Shown in pieces: positions 14,315 through 23,322 of a DNA stretch of 36,611 bases; positions within the stretch are counted from its first letter, which is position 1, and every line of letters starts with the position of its first letter. The notes below the pieces were generated by a model. It worked only from the letters and a program-made list of their open reading frames with translations, was not told the DNA's origin and did no database searches. The translations under genes were made by a program, and so were the position numbers. The stretch lies in the IMG/VR virus record IMGVR_UViG_3300023082_000025, positions 1 through 36,611 of that record. The stretch is one strand, 5' to 3'. Source of the DNA: a virus.

Positions 14315-15739
14315 ATTCCATCAATTGGCCTCATCGGCGGTTCAAACGTCCAGCGTTCTGTGTCTTTCGATAGTGAGGACACGATCAACATGTATGTGGT
14401 CCTTGATAAAGCAGGCAAACAGCCTGCGGCTTTGTATGGAACTCCGGGTAAAGAAGTGCATACTGTCTGCGGTACTGGACCTATTCGTGGTGAGTTCGCT
14501 TCTACTAATGGAAGGGCTTTTACTGTAAGTGGTCTAGGGCTTTATGAAGTTCTTTCTAATGGCACAAATACTCTAAGAGGAACGCTAAACAGTTTCTCCA
14601 TTAATGGGATTTGCACATTTGATGAAAACGGCCCTGAGTTAGCTATCTGTGATGGTGATAAGATTTATATTTTCACCTACGCCACCAACAACTTTGGGGT
14701 AGTGACCGATCCAGATCTGCCTTCTGTGGGTTCTGTTACCTTCCTTGGTGGCTATTTCATCGCCAATAAAAATGCCTCACAGGCGTATTATGTTTCTGAC
14801 CTTTACTCGGGCACATCATGGCAGCCTCTACAGTTTGCATCTGCAGAATCCTCGCCTGATAATCTCTCACGGGTGATTCGTGTATCCGGTCAGGTGTTTG
14901 GGCTTGGGACTAATACAACAGAGATTTTCACACAATCTGGCGCTACGTTCCCTTTCCAGAAAATCAGTGGTGCACAGTTCGATGTGGGTATTCTAGCTCC
15001 TTATAGTGCTGTTCCTGTAGATAACTCACTCTATTGGATTGGGCAGGATAGCAACGGCTCAGGTATTGTTTACCGGAATTCAGGCTATACTCCTATTCGC
15101 GTTTCTACAGAGGCTATGGAACTGATCATCGCACAAGCAACCGACCCAACGAAGATTCGTGGCCACACTTACCAAGAAGACGGCCATACGTTTGTTATGT
15201 TTACAGGTGGTGGCCTGCCTACGTCCATCTGCTTCGACATCTCAACTAAATACTGGCACAAACGCGCCTACCTTAATGGCAGTGGTTTTTTCGAACCTGA
15301 CCTAGCCAACAGCCATATGTTTGCTTTTGGTAAGCATTTAGTAGGTTCGCGGTTGAACGGTGCGATTTACAATCAATCCATGAATAATTATACAGATGCT
15401 GGCTCCCCATTATGCCGTGAAAGAACGTACACTCATATCTCTGAAGAAAACCAGCGCATTCGCTTTGATAATCTTGTGGTTGGGTTCGAAACAGGGGTTG
15501 GGACGCAAACCGGGCAAGGTTTCGATCCTACTTGTATGTTATCGGTTTCAAGAAATGAAGGCCATAGCTTTACTCAATGGCAAACAGCTACTATCGGTGC
15601 GGTTGGACGCTATCGTACAAGAGTGATATTCTGGCGTCTAGGAACAGCAAGAACCATGACATTCAGGCTTCGGGTTACTGATCCCATTCCTGTGAGGATC
15701 GTTGGTTCTTGGGTAAATGTACCCGGAGCGGTCGCATGA
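14315..15739 (+). CDS. Packaged-DNA stabilisation protein, P22 gp10-like, probable AUU start
   Basis: The conserved gp10-family N-terminus (PSIGLIGGSNVQRSVSFDSE, then INMYVV) lies upstream of the first canonical start, GTG 14360. Between the preceding TAG (14303) and that GTG the frame has no ATG, GTG or TTG. A perfect AGGAGG (14304-14309) is followed five bases later by ATT 14315, so translation most likely begins at AUU, giving 474 residues (P22 gp10 has 472). The protein forms the next tail layer below gp4 and closes the head. If GTG 14360 were used the conserved first 15 residues would be lost and there is no Shine-Dalgarno there. Confidence 0.82.
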   Translation: MPSIGLIGGSNVQRSVSFDSEDTINMYVVLDKAGKQPAALYGTPGKEVHTVCGTGPIRGEFASTNGRAFTVSGLGLYEVLSNGTNTLRGTLNSFSINGICTFDENGPELAICDGDKIYIFTYATNNFGVVTDPDLPSVGSVTFLGGYFIANKNASQAYYVSDLYSGTSWQPLQFASAESSPDNLSRVIRVSGQVFGLGTNTTEIFTQSGATFPFQKISGAQFDVGILAPYSAVPVDNSLYWIGQDSNGSGIVYRNSGYTPIRVSTEAMELIIAQATDPTKIRGHTYQEDGHTFVMFTGGGLPTSICFDISTKYWHKRAYLNGSGFFEPDLANSHMFAFGKHLVGSRLNGAIYNQSMNNYTDAGSPLCRERTYTHISEENQRIRFDNLVVGFETGVGTQTGQGFDPTCMLSVSRNEGHSFTQWQTATIGAVGRYRTRVIFWRLGTARTMTFRLRVTDPIPVRIVGSWVNVPGAVA

Positions 15740-16170
15740 GTTTTTATAACCCGCCTCCAATACAAACTCCAATTATCAACAAGGAAAAGGAAGCATTTGG
15801 TTTGCTCGCGCCTGAGTGGACGCAGTATATGAACCAAACCTTCACGGGCGATACGGGCACATCTTGGGTTCCCATCGCCACTAACCTTGGGTCCACTGGT
15901 ACTCCTACTTTAACGGGCTTATATTTTAAAGATGGGCAGTTCATTGATTTTGAAATTCATATCATCCCTGCAACGGATACAACAGCGACTTCTGGCAGCA
16001 CTTATATAACACTACCCTTCACAGTATTAAGTGATGGCGGGTGTTTTACTAAAATAGGAACTGCAGCGGGCGGGGGAGCAGTAGACGCAGCTACTTCAAG
16101 AGTCTACACGCCGACATGGGCCACTACGAACCTCCCCGTAACTCTTGCTGGTCGAGTAAGAGCACGATGA
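15736..16170 (+). CDS. Tail protein in the gp26 position (144 aa)
   Basis: ATG 15736 overlaps the stop of the gp10-like gene (ATGA). The first 35 residues (NPPPIQTPIINKEKEAF...) look extended and then helical. The rest is beta-rich with Thr/Gly patterns, comparable to C1q-like or knob domains of phage tail tips. In P22 order the tail needle gp26 follows gp10, so this may be a needle tip or plug substitute, but it lacks the long trimeric coiled coil of gp26. The identity is positional only. Confidence 0.5.
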   Translation: MSFYNPPPIQTPIINKEKEAFGLLAPEWTQYMNQTFTGDTGTSWVPIATNLGSTGTPTLTGLYFKDGQFIDFEIHIIPATDTTATSGSTYITLPFTVLSDGGCFTKIGTAAGGGAVDAATSRVYTPTWATTNLPVTLAGRVRAR

Positions 16171-16595
16171 TCCGCATAGAAACAGTGACCATTGATAAGG
16201 TTCTTGACTATCTAAAATTCCACGCTTCGCGGCATTTGAAAGAAACCGGTTATTCACATAAACCAGATGTGGATTGGGAATTATACAGAACTTTGGGGCA
16301 AGCCAAACAAATGTTTGCTTTCTTATTAAAAGATGCTGGCCAAATCGTTGGTTATGCTTTATTCTCTATTGGAACCAATCCTCGTTGCAAAACTCGTTTA
16401 GAAGCAACCGGCGATGGTCTGTATGTCGATAGCCCGTATAGGGTGTTGTGGACATCGAAACTAATCAAAACAGCATTAAGCCAATTACAGATGATGGGTG
16501 TTAAATCTACCGACATCATTACGGATGATAAAGTGGTTGGCCGTTGGTTATCACGTCAAGGCGCAAAAAATACTTACCAAGTTTGGAGTTTCTAA
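16167..16595 (+). CDS. GNAT-fold acetyltransferase-like virion protein
   Basis: The 142-residue product starts at ATG 16167, overlapping the preceding stop. It has the GNAT pattern: a central strand KDAGQIVGYALFSIG (about 68-82), a second strand ATGDGLYVDSPYRVL leading into a long helix (about 100-125), and a C-terminal strand with NTYQVWSF. The glycine-rich acetyl-CoA loop is poorly kept, so it may be a structural relative, like T7 gp13, which lies in a similar place before internal virion proteins. The fold is moderately sure, and activity is doubtful. Confidence 0.6.
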   Translation: MIRIETVTIDKVLDYLKFHASRHLKETGYSHKPDVDWELYRTLGQAKQMFAFLLKDAGQIVGYALFSIGTNPRCKTRLEATGDGLYVDSPYRVLWTSKLIKTALSQLQMMGVKSTDIITDDKVVGRWLSRQGAKNTYQVWSF

Positions 16596-17497
16596 TGGGC
16601 AGTAAATCATTAAAGAAAATTGCTAGCGTGGCATTGCCTATCGCGGCTTCGTACTTTGCGCCGGGTATTGGCACCGCTTTAGGTTCATCCCTTAGCGCCA
16701 GCACTCTAGGCGGCATTGGCGGTGCACTTGGCGGCGGTCTCGGAGGATTAGCAGGTGGTGGCGGTATTAAGGGTATCCTCGGCGGTGCAGCGTTAGGCGG
16801 TGCTGGTGGATACCTTGGTAATGGTGGTGCGAGTGATTTATTGGGAGGCACAAAAGTAGGGGATGCTTTTGGATTGTCTAATGCTAACTTAGGTTATAAT
16901 CCGGGTGAAATTGCTTCAGGGTCGTTAGGCTCTACAGTCGCGCCCGCAGCTTCGAGCGGTTCATCTTACGCAGGCATTGCCGGTAACATTCTAAGCGCTG
17001 GCTTGGGTACTGACGCTAACGATGAAGCTAAAAAAGCCTTATTACGCTCCCAAGAACAGAATACCGCTTTGCTGTCTCCTTTCCTTAACGAAAAATTTGA
17101 CGGCAGTGACCTTTATGACACTCCCGGTTATAAGTTTCAATTAGAGCAGGGTACTAAAGCCTTGGACGCGGCAAACGCGGCAAGGGGTAATTACTACTCA
17201 GGTGGTGCTTTGCAGGATGCTGCTAAGTATACAACTGGTTTGGCAGATAGCACCTATAACAACGCTTACAATCAGTTCTTGCAAACTCAAGCACAGAAAA
17301 TCGGTGCTGCTGGTGGTTTGACCAACATTAATGATACCGCGGCCAATGCTATTGCTGGCGCTGGGGTTAATAACAGCAATATTCTCTCACAATCCCTCGC
17401 TGGAATTCTCGGTGGGCGTGGCATTACCAACACAGGTGCCGTCAATGATAATGACCAATACGCAGCTATTCTTAAAAAGCTGCTAGGGACTGCATAG
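16595..17497 (+). CDS. Ejection (DNA transfer) protein with glycine-zipper region
   Basis: The 300-residue product starts at ATG 16595 (TAATG overlap). Residues about 15-85 are rich in Gly and Ala with small-residue repeats (GGIGGALGGGLGGLAGGGG), a membrane-inserting type of segment. The C-terminal half has TPGYKFQLEQGTKALDAANA and GNYYSGGALQDAAKY (about 175-215), features of phage 'DNA transfer protein' families. Such proteins are packed in the head and ejected to build a channel across the cell envelope. It corresponds in place to P22 gp7/gp14. Confidence 0.75.
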   Translation: MGSKSLKKIASVALPIAASYFAPGIGTALGSSLSASTLGGIGGALGGGLGGLAGGGGIKGILGGAALGGAGGYLGNGGASDLLGGTKVGDAFGLSNANLGYNPGEIASGSLGSTVAPAASSGSSYAGIAGNILSAGLGTDANDEAKKALLRSQEQNTALLSPFLNEKFDGSDLYDTPGYKFQLEQGTKALDAANAARGNYYSGGALQDAAKYTTGLADSTYNNAYNQFLQTQAQKIGAAGGLTNINDTAANAIAGAGVNNSNILSQSLAGILGGRGITNTGAVNDNDQYAAILKKLLGTA

Positions 17498-17498
17498 C

Positions 17499-18374
17499 AT
17501 GGCTGGCGCAAACACCAACATTTTCAGCCAGACCAAGACGCTGAACGACTTCACTCAGGAAGATGCTATTAGGGCATTTCAGCAACAGGTCATGGCGGCG
17601 AAGTTGCAACAGGCAGCACAAGGAGCGCAGCTTCCCGCTCCCTTACAATTGGCTAATGAATACCAAAAGCGCCTACAAATCGGTGATGTCGAAGGTGCAA
17701 ATCTAATTATGCAATTTGCCAAAACCCAAGATAAGGGCTTACAAGTAAATTCTAACGGTCAATTCTCTCAATTGCCGGGTTATGCTGGTTCAGTCGCGGG
17801 GATAGAGGGCGCTAAAGCAGGCGCCAAAGAGCAGGCACAAAGCAATGTTGAAGTGGTTATGCAGCCTAAAATTAAACAAGGGACGGCATTTGCTGAAGCC
17901 ATGGGCAAAGGTTCTGGCGAAGCTAACAGCGCAATGAATGTTAAGGGTATCAATGCTCCTGCTACTTTAAGTGTTCTAGATCAGATAGAAGCTCCAGATG
18001 CCACTGGGACCTCTCTGTTAGACAGAGCTAATGGCAGTACTTTGGGAGCTATGGGCTCTAGTGCTAATAAATTTGTTGGTAGAAGTACTCCCGCAACGCA
18101 GGCAAATGCTGAATTAGCAGTATTAGGCAATACACTCGTAAGCAACATTCCCCGCATGCAGGGACCTCAATCCGATAAAGATGTGGAATTCTATAAGTCA
18201 CAAGCAGGTAAACTTGGCGACCCAAGTGTGCCAGCGGATGATAAACGTGCCGCTATTGCTTCGATCAGAAAGTTACAAGAGAAATACGCCAAAAATAATG
18301 TAAATGACTTAAATGATTTACTTGGTGGCGCTGTTCAAACAACTGGCGGCTGGACAGTAAGGAAGATTAAATAA
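17499..18374 (+). CDS. Ejection/internal virion protein (291 aa)
   Basis: The product is helical and rich in Gln and Ala, beginning MAGANTNIFSQTKTLNDFTQ. Its C-terminal third has the pattern LGNTLVSNIPRMQGPQSDKD followed by KSQAGKLGDPSVPADDKRAA (about 208-250), a recurrent motif of phage DNA-injection proteins. It is one base after the previous stop and overlaps the next gene (TAATG at 18372). A role in DNA ejection, as for P22 gp20 or gp16, is inferred from motif and order. Confidence 0.7.
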   Translation: MAGANTNIFSQTKTLNDFTQEDAIRAFQQQVMAAKLQQAAQGAQLPAPLQLANEYQKRLQIGDVEGANLIMQFAKTQDKGLQVNSNGQFSQLPGYAGSVAGIEGAKAGAKEQAQSNVEVVMQPKIKQGTAFAEAMGKGSGEANSAMNVKGINAPATLSVLDQIEAPDATGTSLLDRANGSTLGAMGSSANKFVGRSTPATQANAELAVLGNTLVSNIPRMQGPQSDKDVEFYKSQAGKLGDPSVPADDKRAAIASIRKLQEKYAKNNVNDLNDLLGGAVQTTGGWTVRKIK

Positions 18375-19984
18375 TGCCTAAGTTCCACATCACCTCACCA
18401 GATGGTTCGGAATACGAAATCGATGCCCCCGAAGGCGCGACGGAAGAACAGGCTGTATCTTATTTACAACAGCAAGATCAAGCGCAACAAGTCCAAGCCA
18501 CGCCACAGATCGTTGATGGCGCTATTATGCCACCGGGTATAGACAGAGGAGCAGGTCGTGCAGGTTTGCAAGGATTTAACTCTGCTGTGCCATTTGGGCA
18601 ACGCATTACGGCTGGCCTTGGAGCTTTGGGTGCTTCTGCTCTTACTGGTGAGCCAGTTTCAGACCTTTATAATGAAGCAAGGCAAGACCAAGCGGCTACT
18701 AATCAAGCTAATCCTGATTCAGCGCTTGCGGGTTCATTGGTTGGTATTGCAGGAACCTTGCCTTTGGCTTCAGCTAGGGTATTATCGGGGGCAGCATCAA
18801 CTACTGGAGTAAGAGGGGCTGTCAATGCCATACCACAAGCTTTATCCCAAGTGGGTAATTTTGTTCGCGGTACTAAAGCCGCCGAAGGAGCGGGAACGCT
18901 TGCTAAAGCTGGGAATATCGCCCTACGCAGTGGCAGGGGTGGCCTCGTCGGCATTCCAGCAAGCACGCTCTACGCTTACGGTGACGCACCAGAAGGCGAA
19001 AGAGTTGACGCTGCACTCAGCGGTGCTGGGCTGGGCGCTATTATTGGGTCTGCCGCTCCTGCTGCGGGGGCTGTTCTAGGTAAATTGAACACCAAGACGA
19101 TTGTACCTGCGGCTGATGAAATTAAAGCTTTAGCTTCTAAGGCTTACCAAACAGCAGAAGCAAGAGGCGGCATTCTTAAGCCAAACATTACTAATGAGTT
19201 CATTGATTCCATAGAAACAATCAAACCTCAAACGGAGATTGGCCGTGCTGTTGGTGGAGATAATGTCGTTACTCAGCTTTCTCAGCGCTTGCAAGGCATC
19301 AAAGATAAACCGATGAGCCTTCAGGCAGCGCAGGAAGTGGACGAGCTTCTTGGAGATTTTATTGATGCTGAGTTCAAAGAAGGGCGCTTAAGCAAGCAGG
19401 GGACAAAACTTCTAGATATTCAGGGCAAGTTGCGGGATACCATTGAAAACGCTCCTGAAGAAGCTATTATAGGCGGCAAAGAAGGGTTTGATTCACTTAA
19501 AGATGGCCGAAGATTATACGCTGCTTCACGTCGGATGAATGATGTTGAACGTATTATAAATCGTGCTGATGATTATCAAGTCCCTGCCACAGCCATTAAA
19601 ACAGGTTTCAGAACGTTAAAGAACTCAGCTAGATTCCGCGGGTATAGCCCGGAAGAAAAGGCCGCCATTGAGCGTGCATCACGCACTGGTGTAGTAACAG
19701 ATTTGCTTTCTGTTTTTGGTAGTCGCTTAGGTCCTTTGGCTGGGGCTGCCGCAGGTTCAGCAGGCGGTCCTTTGGGCGCAGCTGCAGGTGGTTTAGCTAC
19801 CTATGCGGGTTCTTCAATAGCAAGAAAAGGCGCTTCCGCTTTACAAAAAGGTCGCGCCGACGCTGTTACAAGGGCTATTTCAGATAGAGCCGGACTGACC
19901 ACTACTCAGCAACGTATAAGCTTGCAGCAATTATTAAAACTTCCGCCATCACAAGCATTACAAATATTAGGGGATCAACAATGA
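18374..19984 (+). CDS. Ejection/internal virion protein with short N-terminal beta domain (536 aa)
   Basis: The N-terminus (KFHITSPDGSEYEIDAPEGA, residues 3-22, then TEEQAVSYLQQQ) is a small beta domain common at the start of phage internal or tape-like proteins. It is followed by two Gly/Ala-rich hydrophobic stretches (about 105-160 and 200-235), a charged helical middle and a further Gly/Ala-rich stretch near 450-485. This suits a membrane-active ejection protein, the largest of the three here. No lytic transglycosylase motif is visible. The end overlaps the next ATG by four bases. Confidence 0.7.
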   Translation: MPKFHITSPDGSEYEIDAPEGATEEQAVSYLQQQDQAQQVQATPQIVDGAIMPPGIDRGAGRAGLQGFNSAVPFGQRITAGLGALGASALTGEPVSDLYNEARQDQAATNQANPDSALAGSLVGIAGTLPLASARVLSGAASTTGVRGAVNAIPQALSQVGNFVRGTKAAEGAGTLAKAGNIALRSGRGGLVGIPASTLYAYGDAPEGERVDAALSGAGLGAIIGSAAPAAGAVLGKLNTKTIVPAADEIKALASKAYQTAEARGGILKPNITNEFIDSIETIKPQTEIGRAVGGDNVVTQLSQRLQGIKDKPMSLQAAQEVDELLGDFIDAEFKEGRLSKQGTKLLDIQGKLRDTIENAPEEAIIGGKEGFDSLKDGRRLYAASRRMNDVERIINRADDYQVPATAIKTGFRTLKNSARFRGYSPEEKAAIERASRTGVVTDLLSVFGSRLGPLAGAAAGSAGGPLGAAAGGLATYAGSSIARKGASALQKGRADAVTRAISDRAGLTTTQQRISLQQLLKLPPSQALQILGDQQ

Positions 19985-20808
19985 CAGCCGTTCCGTTCAA
20001 CCCCTTCGTTACCTACACCTACGTAGATGGAACACCGCTTTCGGGTGGGAAGATTTTTACCTACATTGCAGGGACTTCTACTCCTAAAGATAGCTATACC
20101 AACGCCCTAGGGACCGTACCTGCTACGAATCCTATCGTATTGGATTCTGCAGGGCGCTCTCCTTACGGGGCGCTCTGGTTGAGTGGAGATTACAAACTTA
20201 CCTTTGCTGACCCTGCTGGCGCTCCTATCCAAACGGATGATTCTATTTCTGCCGCTTATGGTGGTGGCGATATGACAAAAGCTGTTTATGACCCTGCGAA
20301 TCTATCCGGGCAAGTTGTTGTTATTAATGCTGTCCAAACGATTACCCAAAAAACATTTGATACAACCAACACCTTCGGTTTAAATGTCCCATCTAGCAAA
20401 ATCAACACGGCCGCATTTAGTGTAACATCCAGCATTGTGCCTGCAGATATTACGGGCGTTACATGGGCATTACCCGTAGGGACCTATAGAGTAGATTTCT
20501 CGGTTGCTATTACCTGTGCTTCAGCAGGTGGGTTTAGATTCGGCGGTGCGTTTACTGGAACGGCAACTGGTAAGTTATTTATGGCTCATTCCATTGATGT
20601 AACAGCCGTAACGAACTGGCCAGTAAGCACAACGCCATTCACTGCTTATTCAACTACTGGCGTTACAACGCCACAAATTATCGGAACGATGGTATTCGTT
20701 GTGACTGTTTCCGGGACGTTTACATTACAATTAGGACAATCTACTTCTAACGCAACACCAACAGCTATTGCTGACGGACAGTTAAAAGCGACCATTCAGA
20801 AAATCTAA
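19981..20808 (+). CDS. Receptor-binding protein with P22-tailspike-like head-binding domain
   Basis: Residues 1-90 match the pattern of the P22 tailspike head-binding domain: NPFVTYTYVDGTPLSGGKIF, then AGTSTPKDSYTNALGT, PIVLDSAGRSPYG and GDYKLTFADPAG. This domain attaches spikes to the tail. Instead of a long beta-helix, the remaining 180 residues form a compact beta-rich domain (SSKINTAAFSVTSS... to ADGQLKATIQKI), perhaps a C1q/TNF-like or jelly-roll receptor-binding tip. At 275 residues it is much shorter than P22 gp9 (667). It may be a short fibre or an adaptor for the next gene's product. Confidence 0.8.
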   Translation: MTAVPFNPFVTYTYVDGTPLSGGKIFTYIAGTSTPKDSYTNALGTVPATNPIVLDSAGRSPYGALWLSGDYKLTFADPAGAPIQTDDSISAAYGGGDMTKAVYDPANLSGQVVVINAVQTITQKTFDTTNTFGLNVPSSKINTAAFSVTSSIVPADITGVTWALPVGTYRVDFSVAITCASAGGFRFGGAFTGTATGKLFMAHSIDVTAVTNWPVSTTPFTAYSTTGVTTPQIIGTMVFVVTVSGTFTLQLGQSTSNATPTAIADGQLKATIQKI

Positions 20809-20816
20809 GAGGAATT

Positions 20817-22115
20817 ATGAAAAAACTTGCCTTTATTGCATTATTCTTTGCCACGAGCGCCCATGCTCAGTTAGTAACTGGTGGCGCTCTGTCAGTAGGA
20901 CAAGATAGAACTACAGGAGTGACGGCAGGCTCTTACACCTGTTCCAACCTAACTCTTGACGCCACGGGTCGCGCAACCAGTGCGGCTAATGGTTCATGTT
21001 CAGGTGGCGGTGGCGGTTCGGGTACAGCTAGTATCAAAACAGCAAGCTACACCATCGCTACAGGTGATTGCGGCTCTACGGTGATGATGGGCACTGGTTC
21101 AACGGGACAGTTAACCGCGACACTTCCCTCTGCTTCTGGTTTTACTGCGGGGTGCTTGGTTAACATTAAAAATGGCGATACAACCCGTGGTAAAATTCTT
21201 TCCGGGTTCCCGGCAGGACTGGCTGGGGCTATTCTCTGGCCTCTGCAAACCGTAGGGGTTCAGGTCATCAACGGTTCTTGGCAGATTGTTTCTAATCCGG
21301 GACGTTGGAAGGTACCTTCCACACAGACAATCCATGTTGATAAAATCAATGGCAACAACGCTAATGATGGTTTAGCAGCTGGCGCTGGGGCGGTACAAGA
21401 CGCACAGCAAGCATGGCGGTATGCGGTGTATAGTTTCCACAACAATAGCAGCACTCCCATTATTGCTATGGCGTGCGGTCAAACACATACGACCCCATTG
21501 GGCATGGGCGGGATTCCGGATGGCACGAATCTTGTTCAATTAAGCCCGGATGGTAATTGTAGCTTCACTTGGAACACCACAGGACCGGCTATCACGGTTG
21601 GCGACCTAGCTGAACTGGATATTAACCTCACCTATTACGGTTCCAACGGCGGGATGGTATGCGCTGGTAACACGGCTAACGCTCAGTGGAATGGATGCAT
21701 TTATCTTCATAACGCAGTGGTTCTTGATATCGAGGGTACAGTCACTTGGATACCGGGTGGTAATAACGATAACTTCCTTTACTGCGATGGGCCTTGTGAA
21801 TTTGCACTGGCTAATGGGGTTATTCATTCAGGATCAGGAACTGGTAATTATTATATTTACATGAGTGAAGGTGGCAAAGGTACTGCGAGTGGTGCAATGA
21901 GCGCAGCTAACGCCGGGAGTGATGCTGGCATTTACTATCTGTTCGGTGGCGCTTTCCTTAACGTCGGTGGTCCGGTAGGTGGTGGCTGGGCTTCTTTGGG
22001 GCAATCCAAGGTTTACGCGAACTCTACTATGGTGACTAATGGTTTGAGTATCCCTGCAGGCGTTACGGTTAGTTCAAGTTCGACCACTTGTAACACTTGG
22101 ACTTCGGTTTGCTGA
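20817..22115 (+). CDS. Exported beta-rich protein, tailspike-like or secreted (432 aa)
   Basis: AAGAGGAATT precedes ATG 20817. Residues 1-17 (MKKLAFIALFFATSAHA, cleavage before Q18) are a textbook Sec signal peptide. The mature part has Gly/Ser-rich strands, then from about residue 170 (IHVDKINGNNANDG) a repetitive beta pattern like a right-handed beta-helix, several Cys, and a C-terminal CNTWTSVC. Virion proteins made in the cytoplasm normally lack signal peptides, so either it is secreted (a periplasmic or surface-active enzyme) or the peptide is a remnant of a host-derived protein. No polysaccharidase catalytic residues can be assigned. Confidence 0.65.
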   Translation: MKKLAFIALFFATSAHAQLVTGGALSVGQDRTTGVTAGSYTCSNLTLDATGRATSAANGSCSGGGGGSGTASIKTASYTIATGDCGSTVMMGTGSTGQLTATLPSASGFTAGCLVNIKNGDTTRGKILSGFPAGLAGAILWPLQTVGVQVINGSWQIVSNPGRWKVPSTQTIHVDKINGNNANDGLAAGAGAVQDAQQAWRYAVYSFHNNSSTPIIAMACGQTHTTPLGMGGIPDGTNLVQLSPDGNCSFTWNTTGPAITVGDLAELDINLTYYGSNGGMVCAGNTANAQWNGCIYLHNAVVLDIEGTVTWIPGGNNDNFLYCDGPCEFALANGVIHSGSGTGNYYIYMSEGGKGTASGAMSAANAGSDAGIYYLFGGAFLNVGGPVGGGWASLGQSKVYANSTMVTNGLSIPAGVTVSSSSTTCNTWTSVC

Positions 22116-22116
22116 T

Positions 22117-22308
22117 ATGACCAGTATTGAAATCATAAAGGTATCGCTCACTGCTATTCTGGTATTTAGCTTTATTGGGTTAGTTGGTTATGCGGCGATT
22201 CATGGCGTAGGTGACGGAGACACAGGAAAAGGTATTTCTGCGCTGATTGGCTATCTTGGTGGTTTAGTAACTATGACTGTTGGTTCTTATTTCAAGCAGG
22301 GTGTGTGA
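22117..22308 (+). CDS. Holin-like membrane protein (63 aa)
   Basis: Two hydrophobic helices (about residues 7-28 and 41-58) are separated by a Gly/Asp-rich turn (GVGDGDTGKG). The short length and the place just before the SAR endolysin and spanins suggest a class II or pinholin-like holin that depolarises the inner membrane and frees the SAR endolysin. No clear Shine-Dalgarno; it begins one base after the previous stop, so coupling is likely. The neighbouring 168-residue protein is an alternative holin candidate. Confidence 0.6.
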   Translation: MTSIEIIKVSLTAILVFSFIGLVGYAAIHGVGDGDTGKGISALIGYLGGLVTMTVGSYFKQGV

Positions 22309-22814
22309 TGGAAGATCGTCGCAATGATGATGGTCGTCTAAACCGCGTTGAGGTGGCGTTAGAGCGTGTCTCTACGATGATGCAGAATAACGAAGAGCGC
22401 TACAAGCGTGACCATAATATGTGGACCGAAGTCGCACAAAAAATGGAAAAGCTCTCTGAGCGTTTGAGTGCATCTGATGGGTTAGGAAAGGAGGTCTCAA
22501 CGTTAGCGGGTGATGTCCGCGCGCTGAGGCACGATTTTCGCAACTTCGAGAATAGCCTCAACGGCCTTCCTTTGCTTGCCGAGAAGGTTAACGCAAACAT
22601 TACCATCATCGCAACACATGATACTCGCCTCAGCGCTCACGATGGGCGTCTTAAAGCTCTTGAAGACCGCAATATAAAAGAAGACGGGGCAAGTGAGGAA
22701 AAGACCAAAACCGCAGGATGGGTATGGGCTACTTTAAGCTCCATTGGTACATTTGCCGTGGGGTTGTTTATGTGGTGGCTGAATCAGCGAACTGGCGGCA
22801 TTAGTGGCGAATAA
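22308..22814 (+). CDS. Coiled-coil protein with C-terminal membrane anchor (168 aa)
   Basis: ATG 22308 overlaps the holin-like gene's stop (TGATG). Residues 1-125 are helical and charged with heptad patterns (NRVEVALERVSTMMQNNEER; KMEKLSERLSASDGLGKEVS). One transmembrane helix (WVWATLSSIGTFAVGLFMWW, about 140-160) is near the C-terminus. Within the lysis cassette it could be a holin regulator or an antiholin. Similar tail-anchored coiled-coil proteins occur in many phages without a known role. Confidence 0.6.
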   Translation: MEDRRNDDGRLNRVEVALERVSTMMQNNEERYKRDHNMWTEVAQKMEKLSERLSASDGLGKEVSTLAGDVRALRHDFRNFENSLNGLPLLAEKVNANITIIATHDTRLSAHDGRLKALEDRNIKEDGASEEKTKTAGWVWATLSSIGTFAVGLFMWWLNQRTGGISGE

Positions 22815-23322
22815 AACAGCCAAAATAGTAGGAGGCGGCAGTTTAGCAGCCTTACTCATTGCGGTGCCTTTTATCGCTGATCGTGAGGGGGAAAGTCTTA
22901 AATCCTATCGGGATGTTGTTGGGGTCTGGACTATCTGCAATGGGGAGACTTTAGGCGTAAAACAAGGCATGACCATGACAAAGCAGCAATGCCGTCAGTT
23001 AACAGAATCAAGAGTCGGCCAATTCATGCAAAAGGTGTTTGCGCTTAATAGAACACCCTTACCTGCAAAGACACTTGCTGCTCATACAAGTTTCGCTTAT
23101 AATATCGGCATTGCCGGTTATACACGTAGTAGTGCTTTAAAGTTTAATAACTCCGGTAATCTGCAGGCTGGCTGCAAGGCAATGGTTAACTGGAACGGTC
23201 TAACTAAGAACGGCATTAAGTACGATTGCAACGATCCTATCAATTTGAAGATCAACGGATGTAAGGGTTTGGTCAATCGGAGAACAGATGAAATCAAGCT
23301 TTGCTTATCGGGGTTGGAATGA
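22804..23322 (+). CDS. SAR endolysin, GH24 lysozyme
   Basis: GTG 22804 begins a 172-residue product. Residues 8-25 are weakly hydrophobic and rich in Gly and Ala (IVGGGSLAALLIAVPFIA), a signal-anchor-release segment. The catalytic triad of T4-type lysozymes has the right spacing: E28 (in REGE), D37 (YRD) and T43 (WTICNG), 9 and then 6 residues apart. The enzyme cuts the glycan strands of peptidoglycan after it leaves the membrane. The anchor has no Cys, so activation would be as in phage 21 R (refolding) rather than P1 Lyz (thiol isomerisation). Confidence 0.9.
   Translation: MANKTAKIVGGGSLAALLIAVPFIADREGESLKSYRDVVGVWTICNGETLGVKQGMTMTKQQCRQLTESRVGQFMQKVFALNRTPLPAKTLAAHTSFAYNIGIAGYTRSSALKFNNSGNLQAGCKAMVNWNGLTKNGIKYDCNDPINLKINGCKGLVNRRTDEIKLCLSGLE

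Noticed and set aside
14360-15739. GTG 14360 as the start of the gp10-like protein
   Set aside because: No Shine-Dalgarno is near it and the conserved family N-terminus lies upstream; the AUU at 14315 behind AGGAGG fits better.
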